A stretch of DNA of 64,000 nucleotides from Siphonodentalium dalli. Its lineage: Eukaryota > Mollusca > Scaphopoda > Gadilida > Siphonodentaliidae. Every line of letters begins with the position of its first letter. The first letter of the stretch is position 1. Below are positions 12,819 through 23,656 of this stretch, in pieces. Made by a program: the position numbers and the translations under genes. The DNA is taken from the NCBI GenBank assembly GCA_032622095.1, contig CP136061.1, forward strand, positions 187,556,369-187,620,368, in the 5' to 3' direction. The notes under the pieces were generated by a model, which worked only from the letters and a program-made list of their open reading frames with translations, had not been told where the DNA came from and ran no database searches.

Positions 12819-13285
12819 TTTCCTGGGCTGGTTCTGACACTCAGTGACAGCTCATTTTGCTTGTTCCACATTTGCAGCCTCTGCTGCAAAATGTCCCCGC
12901 ATCCAAACAGGGACACGATATCCGCAACGAACGAGACGTGGCGACTTCCTCCACGCGCATAGATTCCCGCATGAACAATTAACAGCCCCCGGATCGCTTC
13001 CAAATCTATTTTTTAAACATTCCGCCATTTTTATATTATTAATGCGTGTCCGTCAGCATTATTTTTAGATCGATGATGCATTCTGGTCTTTCTGACCCTT
13101 GACCCTTCGACCAATGCTTGCAATATCTAAACACCGATTTACGATGAAAGCCTGGGTTTGCTGGTGCGCGCGCCACCATGGCAATCCGATTATTCTGGGC
13201 GAGAATAATTTCATATAGAAATAACAGTACTATCACTTTAACATTCGAATGTTGTCTTCACTGTACGGTAAAACGCATACTTGGA

Positions 13286-16200
13286 TTAACTAAAAGATCC
13301 ATACCACTCCTGGAGGTATGTATCACGCAATTTCAATTTAGTAGAAGATCTGAACCACTCAATATTTGGGATAAAGTGTGATATAAACAAAAAGCTCATT
13401 CCAATATCATCTAATATGTTTTTAACCCGAGTAACCCAGTCCATTCGACCACGTCTCTGATTACCAGTTCGTCGCTTGCAACTGTACAATGACCAATATA
13501 AATCATAAAACATATTTTCGTTTGTTTGCCAGTTATAAGTTTTGCCCAAAAATTCAAAATTCTTTGCTTTATTTTTCTTTCAATAGGGACCAAAACCAAG
13601 TTCACCATATACCATACTCGTAGGGGTAGTTGTTTTGAGACGAAGAATAAACTTCAAGAACCATAGTTCCACCGGCTTATCATGTCCACATTGCCGACAC
13701 CCCAAATTTCGGAGCCGTACAGTAATACTGGTTCAACCGTTGTGTGATAAAGTTCTATTACAGTTGGGATCGGTAACTTAAGTTTTCGCATTTTGCATAT
13801 GAGACCAAACATTGCTTTCTTAGCCTGCTCACATCTGAGCTTATTCTCGGTAAGGAATGAACCATCGTATGAAAACGTAACACCGAGGTACTTGTATTCG
13901 TCAGTAACATTAATATTGTTTAGTGTGAAATAATTTGGTATTGCTTCTTGGTCCGATTTATTACGAAATACTACGACCCTACTTTTGGTGTTGTTTATCG
14001 ATAACTTCCAGTAATTACAGTATTGTGCATAATCGTTGAGCATATGTTGTAAATGGAATGCGCCTTGCGAGAAAAGTACGGTGTCGTCTGCATAGAGTAG
14101 ACAAAATAGCTTCAGGTAACCGAAATTTATGTTGTTCTGTAATCGGGAGAGTTGGAAGCCACCCCCTAAATAGGTTCTAAGATGCTCCTCTAAATCGTTC
14201 GTGTATAATGAAAATAAGATAGGTGACATATTGACTCCTTGTCGGACACCAGTATTACAATGGAATAGTGATGAATATTCGCCACTAGAGAACACACAAG
14301 ATTTTATGCCGTCATACATATTGATGATGACGTTTAATATTCGACCTTTTATTCCAGAACTGAAAAGTTTCTGCCATAGACCTATACGCCAAACACTATC
14401 AAAGGCCTTTGATAAATATATGAAGGCAAAATAAAGTCGCTTACCATACTTCTTTGACAACTCAATCAAACAGTTCAAGGAAAATAAATGATCAGTTGTT
14501 GATTAACCACTCCGAAATCCGACTTGATTCTCAGATAAAATAAGATTCTGATCCAAGAATGATTGAATGCGATTACCGAGGATAGATGTGAATAATTTAG
14601 AAATACAACTGACCAGAGTGATTGGTCGGTAGTTGTCAGGGTCACGGGGGTCCTTAGATTTATAGAGTGGTTTTATTACACCTATTCCTCATTCTCTTGG
14701 TACAACACCACTTTCCAATATAATGTTAAAAAACAGTTTTAGATATTCCCTGATAACAACATGGGCGAATCTAATATATTCCACTCTTATATTATCGATA
14801 CCCGACGATTTTACCTGAGCTCATCTTGGATATGGCAAAATTTATTTCTTCAATCGATATTTCATAGTCCAAGACGTCAACATTCAGATTAGTGACATCG
14901 AAAAACTCATCATCAACGCGTGCATTGAACAAGGCATAATAATCGCGAAATTGCGAGAGATTTGGCATTGTTCTGGTATTACTTCGCTTTTGACGCCCCA
15001 GTAAATTCCAGTATTCTTTGGTTTTAACGGAGGTAGACTATCGTAGCTTTTCACGGAGACTTGCGTAATATTTATATTTACTTTTTCGAAGCGAGTTTTC
15101 ATATGTTCCCCGGGCGTCACCTAAAGCTTGTCGGTTGTTTTGGTTTATAAGCTTTTTGTATGTCGCAAACGCTTTTCTATATGCGCGACGCGCACGGGTA
15201 CAATCACAACTGAACCATGGTGATTTCGCAGCAAGAACTTATTTCTTATGGCTATTCACTGGTCGACTACCCAGTGTTGACACTGCTGCATCCTGGTAAA
15301 TGCATTTCAATTTCTAGTTCAAATACGACATGTCGGAATCAGTTATGTACTTGGTATCATGCATTGAACTTGTTAACAGATTCGAAAATGGCCTGCATGG
15401 CAAGTGGATCAAAAGATTCTCGAAAATGCATAACTTTTTCGTCAAGCCACGGCTTGATAGCAACGTCACGGGGTACAAATGGTAGCCCATAAGCTTCGGC
15501 ACAGATTCGCTCAGTGGTACGCGCATCGCGAGATCTCTCCACGGTAGCGGTGCCCGTGATCTTGAAAAGTATGGCGGAGTGAACATCACTGAATAATTCA
15601 TTGAATTCATTGACCTGAAAGGACGTGATATGAGCTACAATTTCAGGTGAATATAGAAGGTAGTCAATCAAACTTGCGTTACGACATGTCAGCTGACCAA
15701 TCCCATTATCTGCTCCAATTCGGCCATTCCCGATACGTAGTGTTGCACTTTTACAAACTTCTATTAACTTATAACCAAAGTTGTTTGTTTTTGGATCACG
15801 TGAACGCCGCTGAGTGTGTTGCACGGGTGCACTATTGTCGTCATGAGTGTAATCAATCAGTCTAGCAGTCCTAGCATTAAAGTCTCCGACCATGATAACA
15901 TTATCACAATGGACTTCGACTATGGACGTATATATAGTTTCGAAACATTCATTGGAACTATACTTACTTCCTTCAGGCGGGATATAAACATTTCCAATTA
16001 CAATTGAACACGTGGGATCTAGAGTAACCTTAATCCACAGAATATACTCGCACGTGAACGGGAGAGTTTCAATCATATTACTGATACCATAATTCACTAA
16101 TACACATAAGCCACCGGACCGGTAATGTGATATAGTTTGTCTATTATGTTGAACCTGAATGAGATAGCCGGGTACATATATTAGGTCAGCGTCGTCAGTA

Positions 16201-16315
16201 TTGGTTTCTTGCAAACAAATTATATCAAATTGTTCCAAAAAACATTAAGAATTCCTGATAATCCAATTTGTTCAAAATGCCACCTGTATTTCAAGAGCAG
16301 ATATTCAATTCATCC
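13286..16315 (-). pseudogene. LINE ORF2: endonuclease and reverse transcriptase, broken
   Basis: Reading down the minus strand, an endonuclease start ICSWNTGG near 16300 is shifted out of frame near a T-run. Next come CLQETN (Glu of the active site), VGDFNAR, SLIDYLLYS and SDVHSAI (16238-15540), the expected APE series. A degraded linker follows at 15330-14500. RT motifs then appear at 14478-13654: KAFDSVWR (motif A), TGVRQG (motif B) and LLYADD (motif C). A C-terminal piece including QRRGRMDWV follows at 13608-13286 in shifted frames. Motif A reads FIYLSKAFD where FxDxxKAFD is usual, so the metal-binding Asp is Tyr (one G-to-T change). At least four frame changes are needed to read through. 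Total span of about 3 kb is normal for this ORF. Confidence 0.88.
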
Positions 16316-16332
16316 CTCCGTTCCCCATGTCC

Positions 16333-19300
16333 TTAGCTGCGCACACCTGGGTTCCCAACTGGGGCCGGGACCCGTGACCCGCTAACTGGCGGTGGGTTTG
16401 GTGGGATTGGAGCAGTTAATGGAGCGCTTGTGCGCATTACATAACTTTGATTAGCCATCATATCTCCACCCTGAGCCGTAATTTCGCTAAAATCCGGATT
16501 GAGAATCCAAAGCCGATTACGGGGGGCGGAGCTAATTTCGGATTCTAGGTCAGATTTTGAAATCCACGTGGTCTCCGAAAATCTCTCCCAGCGTCAAACA
16601 TGGCTCATGTATTTGACAAAAGTATCATTTGTATCTTATATTTATAAAGTGCATGTTTGTTGTGAAATCATGCTTTTCGTCTATGTGTATATACACGGCA
16701 CATAATTTGCTGCCAATCCGACTTAATCGCATCTTTTTTTTCCAAGTTAAAGTGTGTTTATTAATGTTGGCAAGCATATCTAAACATGACAGCTCTAGGC
16801 CTCCTGAATCAAATTCCGAAGATGTTGTGAAGAACACACAAAACTTGTCAGTTGAACAGGGACGTGACGACAGGTGTTGCTTGGGTGTCTCGACCCCCAC
16901 CCCGATTTTTGGTACAATTTGCTAAGCTGTGCAGTCATTCATACGTGAGGAAAATCAGGATTATTTTGACTAACTGTTTCAAATAATGATACGTACAAGC
17001 CAACAAACGCAACAAACAAACAAACCCGATTTTAAATAAATACATATACAAACTTAATTATGACTAACTCGGGAGATCGAGGGGGTGTCCAGTGATCTGT
17101 ATATATGTTCAACTTGTTTTGGTAGTCATGTTGCTTTGCCATTACTAATTATTTATTTTTTCAGTGTAATAACATTTGGGAGAGGGGGTACCCTTAAGTG
17201 AGTCAGTACTTGTCCCCCAATTCCTTTGTATGTATAAACAAATGTATGTGTTATATATCATGTGTTATCTAAATTTGACATATATTTGAAATAAATATAT
17301 CTAAACTAAACTTTGGTACATTCCAGCAGTCGGAAATTTCATGCATGACACAACATTAGTTGGACATTAATTTGACACCATATATAGGTTGGCATTGTTC
17401 TCATTGTTTGATTTTTTTCAATCAGTAAAAGTTGGTAATTTTCCAATCTTAGTGTTTGTCAGATTGGATATTTCCAAGGGGAGCAAATTGAATTCTGCGA
17501 ACCTGTGAGATTGATGTTTGGTTCAAGGGGGGGGGGGGGGGGTGCAGTTGGCCGTAAATTTGAGGAAACTTCTAGCCACGTCCCTAGAACATGTGTCTGT
17601 TGTCTATACAGAGACTATTGTGCAAAACGACTGCATTTAACGAAACAAAACATGTTAAACATGAAATTGCTATAACATTAAGACTAGATGATAGTACATA
17701 CGTGTATCTGATAATCCATTTATACCATATAATCCTACTATTTCTTGAATAAGAAGAAACATTATAATAACGAACACAGCAGAAGACATATCCATGCAGG
17801 TGCATATGAACTCGGTCAATGGTGACGTATCCGCCGAATTCGAAATCGACATGCGTTCGGGCGGTATTTTAAGGATGGAATTATGAAATGGACATATGAA
17901 AGTGACAATCAACAATGAATTGAAATTTCTTCGCCATCAACCGAAGTGCTCCCCCAGCGTTACTATCAATAGCGTTATTATTTGGCTAATTTCAGTAATA
18001 TTCTCCCAGTTTACATTCAATAAAACAAATTTGTCTCCGCATTTAAAATTCTTTGATATAGATCGTTTATATTCTGCAATAATTTGTACACAAGAGACGG
18101 ATTCTTATGTTTTATTGTGTTTTTAAACTCTGAGGTGGCGAAATCTCGGTTTGTTTACATTACGAACATTTGAGTCCGTAATCGGAATCCGAATCCCTAT
18201 CGGATTCCCACGAAATTAGGATTACGGTCTGTTCGTTTACTGATTCTGGAAATTTGTGGTCTGTTCTTTTGCCGAACCAAGTCGTACGGGGACAAATCTG
18301 TAATCTGAATCCAGAATCCAAATCGGATTTTAGCGAAATAACGCCTCTGGCACGACCAGTAACCAGTGGGCCCTGTTGGCAACTGGTGCTGTCCGTGGGG
18401 TGGGGCTACCATGGCATGTACTGGTACGGTTTGAATATGCACATAGTTGTTCAACATTGGAACAGGCCATCCCTGTTTACTGGGATCCCACCTATAAGGA
18501 TGTGGATCGTTCGCACACACAACTTGATTGTTCACAATCAGTTTGCCAGAGACAACGCGAGCGACATTACCATTATTTCTCGCAGTTTTGGCAACCGGGA
18601 ACAAAATGTTCTTCCTATAGTCCTGAACTTCTCTCGGGTATTGTTCATATGTTCTTATGTTGGAGTCAGTTAGTTCCCTAACTGCTTTCTTGATCATGTC
18701 GCGCTGTTTATAATGACAGAAACTGGCTACCAGATGGCGGTTACCTCTTGGCTTTCCGAGCCTGTGCACGTTACCAAATTCTATACGCTCAGTAATGTAC
18801 AACTTATCAGAAATAAATTCCCTAAGCACATCCTCGGAGGAAAAATCATTAGATTCAATTTCAGGAATCCCAACAAAAATCAAGTTGTATTTCATACCTC
18901 TAGCCTCCAAGTCAATCACGCTCTCTGTGGTTTTTACCTGAGCGTCGCATACTCTGTCCAACTCAGCGACTATCCTATTGAAATTATGTAGTAAACCATT
19001 GACCGTCTGGCCTATATTCGATTGTGTCTGGCGAAATTGGGTAACTGCACGTGAGTTATTGTCTGATCTTAATCTCACGTCGCTGAAATCTGTGCACAAT
19101 AAATCTACCTTGTTCTCGACAGCTGACAAGCGATTGCCGAAGGTTTTAATGTCATCTTTGATTTGGTCTACTGTGTCGAAACGTTTTTCCAAATTTTGGA
19201 GCATTGTTATTATAGTGTCATAGTGAACTGCTCTTTGGTGAGTGTTCATATTCAATGGGGTTTTGGGAATTGTAGACTCACTGCTAAATTCTTCACTCAA

Positions 19301-19498
19301 ATCAACACACTGTTTACTACCATCAGAATTTGTGGGTTCCTCATTAAGTATAGAATATGATGATTTTATAACATGTGCGATCTCACCCAATGATGAATCG
19401 TTCGTCTCCGGTGACAGCATCCTGACTTCCTTCGCTGGCGGTGGTGTTAAGTCATGACTTGCCTTCCGTCTCGTCGAAATTTCATTTCCATCTGCCAT
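16333..19498 (-). pseudogene. LINE ORF1, RNA-binding protein, split by an insertion
   Basis: The start is placed at the ATG at 19498 (MADGNEIST); an in-frame ATG lies 17 codons upstream. There is a low-complexity acidic N-terminus, a coiled coil near residues 100-180 (QNLEKRFDTVDQIKDDI region), then an RRM-like core of the L1-ORF1p type (LIFVGIPE, VHRLGKPRGNRHLVASF) and a basic C-terminal part. The frame runs to 18347, where a 1873-bp element interrupts it. It resumes exactly in frame at 16473 with GGDMMANQSYV, a proline-rich tail, and a TAA at 16333-16335. ORF2 starts immediately after. Removing the insert and one copy of CAG restores the frame. Confidence 0.85.
16474..18346. mobile_element. 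1.87-kb TIR element inserted in LINE ORF1
   Basis: The ends are inverted repeats AGSCGTWATTTCGCTAAAAT (16474 on + and 18346 on -, about 22 of 24 bp alike). The 3-bp target duplication CTG lies at 16471-16473 and 18347-18349. Short TIRs with a 3-bp duplication suggest a PIF/Harbinger-like element. The interior carries only short ORFs, including one at 17896-18126 with no domain, plus a 19-base G run near 17525. Subterminal copies of CCGTAATCGGAATCC-like words lie near 18177. Confidence 0.82.
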
Positions 19499-19678
19499 CG
19501 TTTCGAAGAAAGCTGCATTTAGCTTCACAATATCGATCTTTAGTATCAATGTTACAATTATATATGAATTCCAACGACCAAATTGTATAAATAAGTAAAA
19601 TATAGTCGAAAACGAGAGAGCAATTCAAATTCCAACCGACATTATTCTGGCGCATGCGCAAACTCCCAAACTCGAGCT

Positions 19679-20023
19679 AATAATTTATTTACTGATACAA
19701 ATCAACACATATTTCGTCAGTAAACAATTTTCATAGAGGAGAAATCTGTCGATAATTCTAATTTTTTTTCTTCATTTTTTGTTTACCATTCATGCAGCTC
19801 ATTTTAATATTCATATACGACCTGACCTCGATTATAATACTGCGCGCTGATTGGCTGTTGCTACTATGGCAGTCATGGAAAGGTCAGGTCGTAATGAATA
19901 TTAAAATGAGGAGCTGCGTGAATGGTAAATAAAAAAATATATATATAAAATTATCGACAGATTTCTCCTCTATAAAAATTGTTTACTGACGATGTGTTGA
20001 TTTGTATGAGTAAATAAATTATT
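19679..20023. mobile_element. 345-bp foldback element
   Basis: Both arms are long. The outer part AATTTATTTACTGATACAAA..GTCAGTAAACAATTTT..GAGGAGAAATCTGTCGATAAT (19681-19772) is mirrored at 19946-20020. An inner part GCAGCTCATTTTAATATTCA...ACGACCTGACCT is mirrored at 19880-19920. The loop is only about 50 bp. It is non-coding. The arms would make a stable hairpin if transcribed. Confidence 0.85.
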
Positions 20024-20640
20024 TGCCGACAAGAAATCACTGAGCGCTAGATGTTTAGTTGATCGTTTGACCGATTTTTTATTATAGTAAGCTGTACGGG
20101 GGTGAATTTAGAGGAACATATCGGCCATTGTTCTCTGAGACGGATCAATCCGAAAATTTACGCTCTCCGGAGACAATTTTCGGTGGTAAAAAAATTATCA
20201 AATGCTATGTATAGGCCTATAAATGGTTCTGATGGGAGCTTGTGGTATTGATTGAAAGATGAATCCTTCGCCGATACATCCGTGGCTATATCGATAGCAT
20301 TACTCGGGTAAATGGGCTAAATTTGTCCGATTCCCGAGCGATGGTAAAATGGGAAATAACTACAGTTCCACTTGTCTCTATTATACTACCATTAACGTGA
20401 AGCAGGCGCGTATATAGAGGCGGCGTATATGGGCAGCGCAAAAGGGGGCGGGCACCGGAGCGCGTTACAAGCCCCTGTGGAAGAAACCCTCTTATTACGC
20501 TACATCGTGGTGTTGCTTGGTACGCAGATTTTCATGTTCGAGCGGACGATCGATAATCCACTGGGTGAATGTATTATGGTTAGGTATTTCGTACTTGAGT
20601 AAAATCGTTCCGATAGAGTGACGATAGTTCAACAAAGATT
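20024..20640. other. No gene seen; somewhat GC-richer
   Basis: Unassigned sequence with moderate CpG content around 20400-20520. The part from about 20540 (GATCGATAATCCACTGGGTG) matches the sequence ahead of array unit 3 at 23750, so the duplicated block begins before the tandem units. Confidence 0.4.
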
Positions 20641-21206
20641 AGCACATGTGTTTACGTCACCAGTGTAATTGTGGGGACATGTTTCTATTATGAAGGTTCG
20701 CTATCCCGAAGATCCACTATTCCGAATGTTCTCTATTCTGAATACTTGCTATTTCGAAGGTTTACTATTCCGAAGGTTCGCTATTCCGAATGTTCTCCAT
20801 TCCGAAGGTTTTTGTTATTTTTAGGTTAATTCTATATTCTAAAGTATTGAGAGGGTTCATTATCACGAAGATTCTTTTCATGGAGTGTGCGCTCACATCC
20901 GAACGGATCCTGCGCGCATACCGATACAGATACAGGAGGAAATAACTTAGAACATTGAATGTGATTTTGTTTTGTTTTCGCAGGTTTTCTTGAGATTTAA
21001 TGTGATTACGTGGGCCCATACCTTTGAATTCTTGGCATATAATATGAATGTTGTGGTATATATGGACCCTTCTGCATTGGCACATGACACAGGCACAGTT
21101 GACTTAAGTGCTGTTCTGTGCGGGCTCCAATTTGGGGTTCAATATTTTAAGGGCCAAATTTAGAATTTTATGGGCCCATACCTTTGAAATCTGGACATAT
21201 TATATG

Positions 21207-22091
21207 TTATTAATTGGTTGTTTCCATATTGGCCGAGTTATGAGGCCGAGGTCTGTCGTATTGGCCTGAGGCCGCAGGCCTCAGGCCAATACGACAGACC
21301 GAGGCCTCATAACTCGGCCAATATGGAAACAACCAATTAATAAGTATTTTATTAATTAGCGATGGAGTATTGTGTTGTTCCACAGGAAGACAATATTAAG
21401 ATAAATGTATCGTGTTTATTAAAGTAACAATTATTCAAAATTTGCAGCAAATTTTATTCTTGTGAACTTTGGGAACTCTGTGGGGAACTTGTGGTAGCGA
21501 CTTCACAATATTGTCTCTTTCTACTTGGCGTTATATTTATATGTATTGTTCCTCCGTGTTCTCTTGCCCAATCTTGGAATAGTTTCACATCTCCCTTCGC
21601 CTTGTATGATGTATTCTTGTTAACACTATCCTTTAAAAAGTTGTAACAATCTTCATTACTGACGGTCATGAATTTGTTAGGAATTGGATGTGTCAAGTTC
21701 TTCGTATCTCCGTGGCGATTCACTTGAAATATCCACTGTTTCCAGTCTGTTCATTTCCTGAGTCGATAATTGTTCTAATATCAAACTATCTTCCGCCAGC
21801 AACTGTAAGATATCTTCCGTAGAACGAACATTTTTTGCCGAGCTAAATACGAGGTTTGCCATGATAAAAGCTAGTACGGATTGCCAATTACCGGAGAGTT
21901 TCACCTGTTAACGTCGCAATCGCGTATGACGTAATTTACGTTACCTTGACTTATTGGCCGCGTTTTTTACTTATTGGCCGACTTTTTGTTACTTATTGGC
22001 CGCGTTTTCAACTTATTGGCCGACTTTTTGTTACCTATGACGTGGGCAGCGTTTTACTTATTACGGCCGATAACGCGTAGCTAATTAATAA
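21207..22091. mobile_element. 885-bp palindrome-ended element with repeated TATTGGCCG motif
   Basis: The ends are TTATTAATT / AATTAATAA. The left end is a near-perfect 137-bp palindrome (21207-21345, arms ~67 bp around GAGGCCGCAGGCCTC). The right subterminal region holds four copies of TTATTGGCCG at about 21951, 21971, 21993 and 22013. The same TATTGGCCG core lies in the left palindrome. An inner 16-bp inverted pair TATTTTATTAATTAGC sits at 21345-21360 and 22080-22095. The flanking ATATG (21202-21206, 22093-22097) looks like a target duplication, and array unit 4 near 24366 gives the empty site. Confidence 0.8.
21454..21904 (-). pseudogene. Small ORF inside the 885-bp element, possibly Crypton/tyrosine-recombinase N-terminal-like
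   Basis: The ATG at 21904 opens 75 codons (helical; LQLLAEDSLILEQL). The text continues in another frame from about 21723 (MNRHGDTKNL) to TAA before 21454. The second part contains CYNFLKDSVNKNTSYKAKGD then VKLFQDWAREHGG, a spacing reminiscent of the SAM-like core-binding domain at the start of Crypton/DUF3504 proteins. The catalytic tyrosine-recombinase domain is absent. One frameshift or a small intron near 21690-21720 is needed. The family call is tentative. Confidence 0.4.
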
Positions 22092-22549
22092 AATATGAAT
22101 ATTGGGGGGTTGTCTCTATTACGAAGGTTCACTATCCCGAAGGTACACTATTCCAAAATTTCTCTGAATGTTCGCTGTTCCGAAGGTTCACCAATCCGAA
22201 GGTTCGTTATTCCGAAGGTTCTCTATTCCAATGGTTTTTGTTATTTTATAGGTTAATTCTAATTTCTAAAGTATTGACAGGGTTCATTATCACGAATATT
22301 CTTTTTATGAAGGAAATAACTTAAAACATTAAATGTGATTTTGTTTTATTTTCGCAGGTTTTCTTGAGTTTAATGTCATTACGTATGACCTTATTTCTCA
22401 TTACATATTCACGCCAAGCAGCCCACACAATTGCTATGTTTCCTGCGATTTAATGTCATTACGTGTGACAGGTGTCTCAATAATCTGCGACAAGAGTACG
22501 CCTGCTAAAGGCGAATTATAACAGTGGGACTATAACGCTCAATGAATAC

Positions 22550-23656
22550 TGGACGCCCCGAGACAACCCGCCCCCTTTCACTCTGAGACAACCCGCCCCC
22601 GGACAACCCGCCCCCAAAATTCAATTAGCGGTAATCAGTGGCTAATTAGGAGGTGTGGTGGGATTATGAGATGTTTGTTTAACGAAACTGGGTTGTTTTT
22701 TTTTATAGATTTTTATTTGATTTAACAACATGGACAACAATACATACACATGTAATATAATATAACTTGTGAACACAAAAATGCATCAACGATAATATGT
22801 TTATTTATTAATGAACGAAATTTAAAAACGGAATGAGCGAAGATTAAAAACAAAATTTAATAAGTTTAACAAACGAACAATGATTAATTTGGGGTTGGTG
22901 CCTCCTTCTGCAGAAGTGGGACCATGGTATAGAAATCTAAGCCGGTCCCCATTATATTCTTTCGTCTATGCCATGCTTCGATGTCGTTGTTGGTGCGGAC
23001 GTCATATGAGTATATGCTCCAACTCTATGGGGGGGGGTGATGAGCTCATGATCCACTGGCGCTGCATGTAGTCTAGGACCTTCAGACGTTCTGTCATAAT
23101 ACTCCTGGAACGTTTCTCTTATTTGTGGAGCCGGGAGGAAGGGAAGAGCCAGCAACTGACGGATGAAGTTGTGCAATGGACCCTTCTGGCCATATATATG
23201 CCGTCTTAAGGCCGACGGTTGATGTGTGTCTATTCACGGCCTGCGTCCAGTTCCGTCGGCATCGTTCAAAGGCTGTTTGTGTATACTCACCTCCAGTTAA
23301 CATCAGTGAGATGAATCCCGACCACTAAGTGTTGTGATAACACACCGTGATAATGAACCATTTGCATCAAATGTTTGTTTTGAAAGCACCCATTTTAATT
23401 AGTCTTCACTTAGGCCTACCTTAAGTGCCGTTCAATTGTCAAAACATTGTGTCATTCTTTATCCCAGTCCACGCATTGACATAATTAATGAATAAACACA
23501 TGTTTTGTTGATCAAAATCTTTAATAATATATCATCAAAGAACATAAAAGAACATAATCACTAATAACTATTTCTGGACAACCCGCCCTCATTTATCGGG
23601 ACAACCCGCCCCCAAAATAGCATAGGGGCGGGTTGTCTCGGGGGCGGGTAGTCCCG
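22550..23656 (-). mobile_element. GACAACCCGCCCCC-bordered element with MULE-transposase fragment
   Basis: The left border has three direct copies of GACAACCCGCCCCC (22560-22615). The right border (23578-23656) has two direct copies plus inverted GGGGCGGGTTGTCTCGGGG and GGGGCGGGTAGTCCC. The outer inverted pair CCCCGAGACAACCCGCCCC is exact. No target duplication was found. The interior is AT-rich and holds a broken transposase piece on the minus strand. Confidence 0.65.
22952..23303 (-). pseudogene. Mutator-like (MULE) transposase fragment, frameshifted
   Basis: Two overlapping minus-strand frames read as one protein. The first is AFERCRRNWTQAV then STVGLKTAYI (23280-23190). A shift near 23185 leads to LHNFIRQLLALPFLPAPQIR and ETFQEYYD (23176-23060). 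The order [FH]..C...W..[VI]..LGL..AY..., then F.RQLLALPFLP...I...F matches the MULE transposase domain downstream of the catalytic centre. The DDE core and N-terminus are missing, so it is a relic. Confidence 0.55.

Larger units (their letters stand above)
13270..19560 (-). mobile_element. Degenerate two-ORF non-LTR retrotransposon (LINE, APE type)
   Basis: Minus-strand order is ORF1 (RNA-binding, 19498 to 16333), then ORF2 with apurinic-like endonuclease (from about 16315), reverse transcriptase and a C-terminal region (to about 13286). The layout and motifs are those of the jockey/CR1/L2-like APE LINEs; the clade is not assigned. The copy has several frameshifts and stops, a lost catalytic Asp in RT motif A, and a 1873-bp foreign insertion (16474-18346). 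No target duplication or 3' tail could be fixed. Confidence 0.9.

Noticed and set aside
18254-18673. Plus-strand 139-codon ORF near the LINE
   Set aside because: Antisense to LINE ORF1 and runs across the insertion boundary; chance.
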